A DNA stretch of 64,000 bases from Clitoria ternatea (Eukaryota > Streptophyta > Magnoliopsida > Fabales > Fabaceae). Shown piece by piece: positions 56,363-64,000 of the stretch (position 1 is its first letter; each line of letters begins with the position of its first letter). The translations under genes and the position numbers were made by a program. The DNA lies in the NCBI GenBank assembly GCA_037962975.1, contig CM075670.1:147254501-147318500 (forward strand). Reading direction: 5' to 3'. The notes beneath the pieces were generated by a model, which saw only the letters and a list, made by a program, of their open reading frames with translations, searched no databases and had not been told where the DNA came from.

Positions 56363-58537
56363 CTCAAGGCCGTTCTCTCGAGTCCACCAATACTGGTTAA
56401 GCCTGACCTTGGTGAGATTTTGATCTTGTATTTAGCAATCTCTGATGAAGCCCTAGGCGTGGCTTTGGTTAAAGAAACCCCTGAAGGGCAGAGACCGGTA
56501 TACTTTACCAGTAAGACGTTTCAGGGGGCGGAAGGAAGGTACTAGAAGATTGAGAAAGTTGCTCTAGCAGTCGTGTGGGCATCACGACGGTTGAGGCCCT
56601 ATTTCCACGCGCACCCAGTGCTAGTGAGAACAGATTTGCCTCTCCGTTCAGTACTTAGCAAGCCCGACCTCGCCGGAAGGATGATAAAATGGTCTGTCAA
56701 GCTGTCTGAATTCGAAATTTCGTATGAGCCTCGAGGAGCCATCAAGGCACAAGTGTTGGCTGATTTTGTTGTGGAGATGACTGGGGCGGACCCTGCCACC
56801 CCTCGAGCGCATTGGACCATTTGCGTTGATGGATCGTCAAACAGCAAAGGTTGTGGAGCAGGTGTGGTGGTAGAAAGTGATGATGGTGTGCACCTAGAAA
56901 TTTCCCTCCAATTCAATTTCAAAACCTCCAACAACCAGGCTGAATACGAAGCATGCTTGGCTGGTCTCCGTGCGGCGATTGACATCAGAGCATCAGCAGT
57001 CACACTGTGCAGTGATTCTCAATTGGTGATTTCGCAGATCCAGGGGGAGTACCAAGCGAAGGAGCCGCAACTTCAATTGTACTTGAATTGTGTTAATGAA
57101 TTGAAGGGAAGATTTGAAGTTTTAGAGTTCAAACATGTGCCCAGAGAGGAAAACACCAGAGCGGACATCTTGTCAAGACTTGTAAGTACAAAGCAGCCCG
57201 GCAGCACAACAACGGTGGTTCAAAGCACTTTGACGTCACCTAGAATACCTCTGTACCCTTCTCTGAACGCTATCATGGTGAGCTATCCATATGAGGATTC
57301 CTGGGTCATCCCCTATATTCGCTATCTGGCTGATGGTCAACTGCCCACTGATGAGAAGGAGAGGAGACGAGTGAAGAGGGAGCTGCCATATTTTACTATG
57401 GTTGATGGTGTTCTCTACAAAAGGGGATTCTCTGTCCCATATCTTTTGTGTCTGAGAGAGGATCAGGTTCAAGCGGTTTTGGAGGAAGTGCACGAGGGGC
57501 AATGTGGGCACCATGCTGGGGGCCGAAGCTTAATGAGGAAGGTCATCAGGGCTGGATATTGGTGGCCCACTGTGAAGCAGGATTCTGCAGATTTTGTTAG
57601 GAAGTGTGATGCTTGTCAAAAATTCTCCAACCTCCACCATACATCGGCCCAAGAGCTGTCCTCATCTGTTGTACCTTGGCCGTTCTACCAGTGGGGCCTT
57701 GATATTTTGGGTCCATTCCCCACTGCGCCAGGAGGTATCAAATATTTGATCGTGGGGGTAGACTACTTCACCAAATGGATCGAAGCTGAGCCCGTAGTGC
57801 ACATTACTTCTGCGCGAACAAGACGTTTCGTGTATGAAAATATCATAGCTCGATTCGGGGTGCCAGGGCGGATTGTGACTGACAACGACACCCAGTTTAC
57901 AGACAAAAAGTTCACAGATTTGCTGGAAGGACTGGGGATAATCCAGATATTTTCGTCTGTTGAACAACCCCAAACCAATGGACAATCGGAGGTAGCCAAT
58001 CGAGAAGTGCTAAAGGGGTTGAAGAAGCGTCTGGGAGAAGCAAAGGGAGGATGGACCGACCAGCTATGTCATGTTTTATGGGCATACCGCACCACGCCTC
58101 ATTCTTCAACTAACGAATCCCCATACCGGTTGACGTACGGGGTTGAGGCCATGATCCCGGTGGAGCTACAAACAAGATCGGCTCGTGTGGAGTATTTTTC
58201 AGTTGAAGATAACAACGCCAATATGGCATCAAAACTGGACGTCCTCCAGGAGTTAAGGGAAAAGGCTTTCGTCAGAGATCAGGCTATAAAAGCAAAGGCA
58301 GCACTCCGGTATAATAAACGTGTCCAGTACAGAGCTTTCAACACCGGAGATCTTGTTTTGAGAAAGGCAAGTGTGGGGAATAAATTCGCTCACCAAGGAA
58401 AGCTAGCACCGACGTGGGAAGGTCCTTATAGAGTTTCTGAAGTAACTGGAAAAGGGTCATACCAGTTGGAAGAACTTGATGGAACTCCAATCCGCAACAA
58501 ATGGAACACTCAGAACTTACGTGTTTATTACAGCTAG
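56363..58537 (+). pseudogene. Element D: dual RNase H and integrase
   Basis: This continues the pol frame after TAA 56360; a second stop, TAG, lies at 56543-56545, and from there it is open for about 660 codons. The first RNase H spans about 56363-56790 (SDEALGVALV, VYFTSKTF, VRTDLPLRSVL, ADFVVEM). A second, archaeal-type RNase H spans about 56810-57185, with Asp in CVDGSSNSKG, Glu in NNQAEYEA, Asp in CSDSQLV and the closing ENTRADILSRL. Integrase follows: an HHCC zinc site (GHHAGGRSLM ... CDACQKF) and catalytic D377, D437 and E473 counted from 56573 (35 residues between the last two). It ends at LRVYYS before TAG, with no chromodomain. The second RNase H is the signature of Tat elements. Confidence 0.93.
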
Positions 58538-58874
58538 TTGGTAAGACGGCGTGTACTCTTTTTCCTTACTTGAGTTTTTTCCCTTTGGGTTTTCTCAAGA
58601 AGGTTTTAACGAGGCATGACCCCAACTACGCTCTTCATGTAATGTACTTTCAATTTTAATGAGAATACATTTTAACCGCCCTATCATTCTCACTTTTCTT
58701 ATGTGTTGTGATCTATAGCCGTAGTTTAATACGCATACACCTCAGGACGGATGAACTCAACTACCAATTCTGTAGTTGATGATGTAACTCCTCGAGGAAC
58801 TGATGAAGACCCCTCAGGACGGATGATCTCAATCACACATCGTGTGTTTTGACGATGTAACTCCTTGAGGTGGA
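58538..58874 (+). other. Element D: region after pol
   Basis: No gene. A phrase of about 70 bp ending GATGTAACTCCT(C/T)GAGG occurs twice (about 58744-58797 and 58812-58871), each containing a small inverted repeat (CTACCAATTCTGTAG; CACACATCGTGTG). Confidence 0.6.
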
Positions 58875-59279
58875 ATGGGTTGTAGGGCTGGTCCTTTTTC
58901 AAGGCCACAAACTGAACCCCATTCGAAGACAACATGGGTTGTAGGGCTGGTTCTTTTTCAAGGCCACAAACCGAACCCCATTCGAAGACAACATGGGTTG
59001 TAGGGCTGGTCCTTTTTTAAGGCCACAAACCGAACCCCATTCGAAGACAACATGGGTTGTAGGGTTGGTCCTTTTTCAAGGCCACAAACCGAACCCCATT
59101 CGAAGACAACATGGGTTGTAGGGCTGGTCCTTTTTCAAGGCCACAAACCGAACCCCATTCGAAGCAACATGGGTTGTAGGGCTGGTCCTTTTTCAAGGCC
59201 ACAAACCGAACCCCATTCGAAGACAACATGGGTTGTAGGGCTGGTCCTTCCTCAAGGCCACAAACCGAACCCCATGCGA
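58875..59279. repeat. 59-bp tandem repeat, about seven copies
   Basis: Unit starts (ATGGGTTGTAGGGCTGG...) are at 58875, 58934, 58993, 59052, 59111, 59169 and 59228: period 59, with one copy of 58. Copies are nearly identical. It lies between integrase and the antisense gene. Open frames on both strands here are artefacts. Confidence 0.95.
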
Positions 59280-59854
59280 AGGCTTGGGCGCAGTAGGCCG
59301 GTTCATACAGAAAACCACGCTGAACCCCAAGTAACGGGCGCAGTAGGTTCAGGATTAGCCCTGATCTGAACCCCGTGTTGAAGGCTTGGATTGTAGGATT
59401 GCACCGAACTCCAAGTATGGTTAGTAGGATCGAACCGAACACCGTGTGAAGACTTGAGGTGTAGGACCAAACCGAACCTCAAGAGAAAGGCGTGAAGCTT
59501 ACCCTTGTCAAAGTTATACCAAAATTCAAAAGGCAATGTCCATCCTCAATTGTAGAATATCCACCCCAGAGCGGTTGAACGCTAACATACCCGCTCTGCA
59601 TCTTCGAGGACAGATGAGCATTTCTATCTTTTTAAGAAGTTAAAAGCTAGGTAACCACACAGAACGGATTCGCAAAGCATTGAAAACAATAAAGTGTTTT
59701 GTATACCACTAAGTTATCCAACAATCATACATTCGACGCAAGCAGTTGAAGAGAAGCAACAGTGAATTTTATTTCCAAAATAAGAAATTATCCAGGTTAC
59801 AAAGTAGTTAAAGTTGGAGCTGATCCCAGTACACAGCTATGAATAAAGCTTAAA
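59280..59854. other. Element D: spacer between tandem repeat and antisense gene
   Basis: It holds degenerate relatives of the 59-bp unit up to about 59480 (ACCGAACCCC, GTAGGATTGC) and then unremarkable sequence. It would be the 3' untranslated region and terminator of the antisense gene. Confidence 0.5.
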
Positions 59855-62522
59855 TTAAAGGGCCGGTGCCTGATCCTCCGCAGAGGGCACTTCTGTCTTC
59901 TCCATCTCATCCTCTGCTCCAGTTCGGGCACCTTCCTGCGTTTCAGCTCCAGAGGCAGCGGTGGACGTTGTCGGCTCCATACTTTGACCTTCTGGAAGGG
60001 GAGGCAGTTCGTACAGAGATGCACGGGGTTCATGATGCGAGCCGTCCTTATGCACTTCGACAAGTTTTCCCCCATGGAATTCGAAGAACGGATCCAATCC
60101 GTACAAATTCAGCTGCACTCCGGGGTTACGATAATAAACTTGACGAAGGGCCAGGCCAAAGGATTCATACGCCACATTTTTGCATATCTCCAAGGCTTTG
60201 GCAGCCTTGGCCTTCGCAGCAGCTAATCTTCTTTGAACCTTGGCAAAATCCTCTTCTGAAGGCCCAGCACTCGCACCACCCTTCTTGAGTTCCTCAATTT
60301 GGGCTTGCATCTCCTTCCGAAGGCTTTCCCACTCCCCAAGGTCTTTGTTGTGACCGTCCTCCATAATTTTGAGATCGTCAGCAAGCTTAGCCGATCTCTT
60401 TTTCTCCAGTTGTAATTCTTCTTCAAGAAGGGGTATGGTTTTGTTCTGTTTCTGGAGGTCGGCAATTTCCCGCTCTAGAGCCTTGTTCGCAAAATGAACT
60501 TGGCTTGCCTCCTCAGTTTTCCTCTGGAGCGTCTCCTTGGTTTTCTTTAATTTTGACTCCACGCCCCTATGAACTTCAGCTTGCTTGGTCGCCCATGTCT
60601 CCTTCACCGTGAGTTCGGCTTCAAGTTTTTCAACCTGGTCCATGTAATCTGCCTTCTCGCTCAGGGAATCGAGGAGGCCGGACAGTTCATCCAGCTGCCA
60701 ACGCCCGGCTTTACAAGCACCTCGGACCCCAGCAGCGTCGAGGGAGGGGCGAAGGCAATACCTTGCCTTTGGAAGAGTGGGAGGCATGGACCCCTGAAAC
60801 CATAAATAAGGAGAAAGGAAGGAGTCACGCGGAGGATCAAACGCCGGAGGAGGACCATTCCCAGAGTCCGGTTCTGAAGCATTTTGTGAAGAAGGGGCAG
60901 AGGATTCAGGAACGGGCTTCTTTCCCTTGTCCTTCTTCAATTCAGTTTCTTCGACCGTCTTCTGACGCTTCTTCACAAGGTCATCAGAGGAGGGCTTTTC
61001 TTGATCTGCCTTTTTTACAAGGTGCCTCTTTTTCCTCTTCTTCTCTGGGACGGCCTCCTCGTCGCCCGCTCCAGTGGCCTCAGCTGGTTCTTCTGTTTCC
61101 TCCTCATCAAAGAGAGGAACCTTATCACCTACTACAGAGGTTAGGGGAATGAGGGGAGTTTTGGTGGCGTTCCTCTTCGCCTGGATCTCATTCTCCTCAG
61201 AGGAGGAATCATCGTCAGCCATCATGGTCCTTAATGACAACATCTCTGGGCAGGCTCTTTCGATTTGTTCTGCAAAACAAGAAAGGTTGAATTAGCACAT
61301 AAGAAGAAAAATAATCAGAGCGGAATAATTATACAACACAGATAGAGTAAGAGCGGATATTACGGAGGTAGGTGTTTTGGATGTCGTCCTCGGCCAAGAG
61401 GAGCCTGCTGGAAAATCCTTTTAGGGTTTTTGAGGCCGTCTGCATGGTGCTCAAGACCTCAACAGAATGAGAGGAGAGTTCACTCTCATCTGTGTAATAA
61501 GCACGGCTCATGAGGAGAAAATGCTCGTGCGTCCAGCTAAGAGGGAACTTGGTAAATCCCTCCTTGTTTCGCCAGAAGACCGACTTATTTGGTTGAATAC
61601 GGACCCGCGTGTAGTAGTGCTTGAAGGAGCGTCCATCCACCTTAGCGGATTCCGTATAAGATTTCAAATTTATCACCCTTGAGTCGCTACGGAGAGTAAT
61701 GAACCCAAGGCCGCCCTTCTTATTAGCACGGCGGACCACTTGGCAATAGTGAAACAGTTTGGCCACAGTGGCGGAGAAGTTGAAATGCTCCCCCAGAACC
61801 TCCAGAGCCCGGACTAGACCCCAACCGTTGGGATGCAGTTGTGTGGGGGCGCAGTCTAGGAAACGCAGGACGGCCATCTGGAATTCCGTCATGGGGAAGC
61901 GTACTCCCAACTTCAAGAAGACGAAGTCGTACATGTAGACCGACCTCTCATCAGGGACGCTGTGGCATACTCTCTCAGAGGGACGTGGTGCCAGAACAGC
62001 GTATCGCGCCTTGTACTTTTTGTCTGAATATATTTTACAGCGGAAAGAGACCGTGCATTCCTCCTCACTCGCATGGTGCGAAGGGATCTCTAGGAATTCC
62101 TCCTCCACCCAGCAGTAGGGTTTCTCCCTGTTGAGCTTTTCCCAGTCAAGCCGGTGTGCCACAACGTTGACACACCCCTCAGCAGAGCGGAGAACTGGTG
62201 TTTTTCCACGTCCTGGAAGGTCCATAGTTGTGCAGGCACGGTGGAACGCGTACGTACTGTGGTAAAAACCAACATCGTCAGAGAGGTAACCTTCAGCACT
62301 TGACCCTTCATCACAGCGGCTGGTAGCCCTCGAGTCAAGGGGAACCTCAGAGCGACGTTGGGAAGAGGACACTCGTGGGGAAGAAGCTTCAGCTCTCTCT
62401 GAGCGACGAGGCCCAGCCACAGGAGGATTCGCTGGAATCCTCCCACCACGGTGGCTAAGGGGGGCACGAGAGCCAAAACTCCCCCTGTTTGAAGGACCAG
62501 CGTGGCCTGCTCTAGGGCGCAT
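59855..62522 (-). CDS. Element D: antisense two-exon gene, plant-specific protein of unknown function
   Basis: Two long minus-strand open frames join into one of 857 codons if 61363-61270 is removed as an intron. Exon 1 (62522-61364) has a good start context (CACCATG) and a Ser/Arg-rich head. A folded region follows (VFLKLGVRFPMTEFQMAVLRF, TQLHPNGWGLVRALEVLGEHF, KLFHYCQVVRRANKKGGLGF) of the type labelled 'putative plant transposon protein'. Exon 2 (61269-59855) has acidic patches, a basic KKRKKRHLVKK run that could act in nuclear import, a long coiled coil from VEKLEAELTVKE to QIEELKKG, and an acidic tail. Both exons are free of stops although pol on the other strand is broken. Antisense genes here are known from Grande-like Tat elements; the function is unknown. 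Confidence 0.85.
61270..61363 (-). other. Inferred 94-bp intron of the antisense gene
   Basis: On the minus strand it begins CTCC/GTAATATCC and ends TTGTTTTGCAG/AAC, with T-rich sequence before the AG. Exon 1 ends one base into a codon and exon 2 completes it in frame (reading YLQQIERACPEM across the junction). Unspliced, the frame stops 15 codons after the donor. Confidence 0.8.
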
Positions 62523-62690
62523 GGTGGAAATAGAATGAACAAAAATTGCAAGGAGTTGAAGGAAAGGGAGGTTACCTAAAGGAAGAAGATCTCTGAGAAG
62601 TTTGAAGACGATAGAGAAATTTCCAAGAAATTTAAGCAGAGGTTCACTAAGCTTGAAAACAAGAGTGGATTCTAAAATCTGCTAAGAGTC

Positions 62691-62700
62691 CCTTTTATAG
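62691..62700 (-). promoter_or_regulatory. TATA box of the antisense gene
   Basis: The minus strand reads CTATAAAAGG, about 170 bases upstream of the ATG at 62522. This fits a start site near 62665 and a leader of about 140 bases. Confidence 0.65.
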
Positions 62701-63194
62701 GTAACAAAGAGGCATAGTGTTTCGTCGAAGGTCACAAGGCTTGCATCAAAACGCAACCTCTTTCAAATTGAAACGACTCCGTCGTTTCGTCACGTACGAG
62801 CGCGAAAATGGTAACGTTTTAGTAAACATTTTGGCAAAATGGGCCCCCCTTTTTCAGTTTGAATCCAGGTCCAATAAGCCCAATCGACGGTTACACTCTT
62901 GGGTAATGATGGCTCGTGCGTAAAAAACGTATTTACTGTCCAATCATGCCATGCGCATTTAATTCCTTCAACCACTTTTTGAATACCAAGGGTTTCGATT
63001 CTCAAAGACCCTTGGGATTTCAACCATTTATTTTATGCTGTCTGAATCCGTCGTACGCAACGCGAGAAGAGCGGTCACTCGTTTATTAGAGTAGACGCTA
63101 CAGAGCTTCCAGAGACCTCCCAGAATGTACCACCAGCATCCAGACTTCTCTAGAGTTGTGTAGCTCATATGAGCAACTTAACAGTCCCTCATAC
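62701..63194. other. Upstream region of the antisense gene
   Basis: No gene. It contains ACGACTCCGTCGTTTCGTC at about 62774, a small inverted repeat, and would hold the promoter of the antisense gene. Confidence 0.45.
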
Positions 63195-63209
63195 AAGCTA
63201 GGGGACAGA
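63195..63209 (+). promoter_or_regulatory. Polypurine tract of element D
   Basis: AAGCTAGGGGACAGA directly precedes the 3' LTR. Confidence 0.8.
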
Positions 63210-64000
63210 TGATCCGGTCTGGATACCGGCCCCCAATCTTGGGACGTCAGAATGACCTCATATAAGGAAAACCGGTGTCCTGGTTCAACTTTACCACACC
63301 GGATATCCGATGTCTGGCCGCCCGTCCTCATCTCACGACTGCCCCATTTATTTTCTCTATAACGGATCTTTGTTCATTTTCGCAGAACATTTACATAACT
63401 CTTGGCTTTTCAGTCACAGCAAGATAAGAGCCCCTAATAACTTATCAGCGAAGATACTGTATGTAGCAAAATATGTCACGTCAATGGCCTCAGGAAGCAA
63501 GTGGATGTGTCAGCAGATTATGCGGAAAAGGTGATTATCCTCTCCTCTTCCTAGAGAATCGTACTCTGATAATTGACCTACCCTCCTGACACATTCTGAG
63601 TGCTGAGCCACCCTGATTGACATAATGTACACGCTATCAGAGCTAGGGGACCCACCTATATCCAACGACTCATTTTCTCACGTACAACTATAAATAGCTC
63701 ATTTCAATACACATGCAAGGTATCGTTGTTCTATCTCACATTTTTACTGTTACTTCGCTTGAGTATTCACTGAGTTCTTACACTCTTCTAACTTGAGCGT
63801 CGGAGAATCTTCGCAGGTGGCACCACCTTTCGCCCCCCTGCAACGCGAAACGTTGGTGTGAAGGATCTCCAGGACAACAAGGCCAGCCTCTCCCACTGAG
63901 AGACCGGATTAATACATCGGATACACACTGTTCCGGTGTGCAAACCCTAAAAACACCTATAATCTTGTGGCTGGTCCCACACCGGATCCTAGACCCCGGT
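63210..64000 (+). repeat. 3' LTR of element D, truncated by the window end
   Basis: It aligns without net length change to 52209-52999 with few substitutions. It includes the second TATA box at 63688-63697. Confidence 0.92.

Larger units (their letters stand above)
52209..64000 (+). mobile_element. Element D: Ty3/gypsy Tat-lineage element with antisense gene (3' end outside the window)
   Basis: The LTRs start TGATCCGGTCTGG at 52209 and 63210; the first is about 800 bp and the second is cut by the window end about 8-13 bases before its terminus. In order the element has a primer site, gag, protease, RT, Ty3-type RNase H, a second RNase H and integrase without chromodomain, all plus strand in one frame with stops. 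A 59-bp tandem repeat, a two-exon gene on the minus strand, a purine tract and the LTR follow. The double RNase H and an antisense gene before the 3' LTR are hallmarks of the Tat group (for example Grande and Retand). The LTRs are nearly identical where I compared them, so this is a young insertion. Confidence 0.93.

Noticed and set aside
59017..59442. 141-codon minus-strand repeat protein
   Set aside because: It is a translation of the 59-bp tandem repeat; 59 is not a multiple of three, so the unit shifts frame each time.

Overview
This window is plant nuclear DNA made almost entirely of nested LTR retrotransposons. I see no host gene, no tRNA or rRNA gene and no prokaryotic feature. The evidence for a plant is chromodomain-carrying Ty3/gypsy elements (Tekay/Del type), an Ogre-like element with very long LTRs and an Arg-tRNA-type primer site, a Tat-lineage element with a second RNase H and a spliced antisense gene, a Ty1/copia solo LTR and a CACTA transposon end. 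Abundant Ogre-type sequence and the recurring CTCGCTTGAGCGAG-like phrases make a eudicot, plausibly a legume, my best guess; that is inference only.

Layout. 1-2467 and 13602-14529 are one old, decayed LTR-like sequence split by element A (2468-13596, minus strand, target duplication TTGAT). A is a Tekay-type element with 3182-bp LTRs; its gag-pol is broken by three in-frame stops. A Ty1/copia-type solo LTR follows (14535-15794, duplication TAGAC), then a decayed plant-specific retroelement gene (16445-17803) and undefined old repeats to 20456.

Element C (20457-51294, plus strand, duplication TATAG) is a large Ogre-like, non-autonomous element. It has 3.9-4.0 kb LTRs, a primer site, a gag that lacks the capsid portion, no polymerase, and two tandem-repeat fields before its 3' LTR. 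Its 3' LTR was hit by element B (33541-48572, minus strand, duplication AAAGG), a Tekay-type element whose primer site and most of gag are missing. The 5' LTR of B was hit in turn by E (44865-48417, plus strand, duplication ATGGT), a solo LTR of an Ogre relative. The order of events is therefore C, then B, then E.

A CACTA-type end (51968-52208) is cut by element D (52209 to beyond 64000, plus strand). D is Tat-lineage: gag, protease, RT, two RNase H domains and integrase in one frame with stops, then a 59-bp tandem repeat, then an antisense two-exon gene with its own TATA box, then the 3' LTR, which runs off the window.

The most interesting signals are not genes. One is a family of palindromic elements in the Ogre-type LTRs whose arms change together from copy to copy around a fixed GACGAGACGTC core. 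Another is a conserved-loop hairpin in the same LTRs. The CCGAGTG/CACTCGG motif fills the LTRs of otherwise unrelated families. Element B has a precise LTR-to-gag junction with no primer site. The antisense gene of D is intact across an inferred intron.
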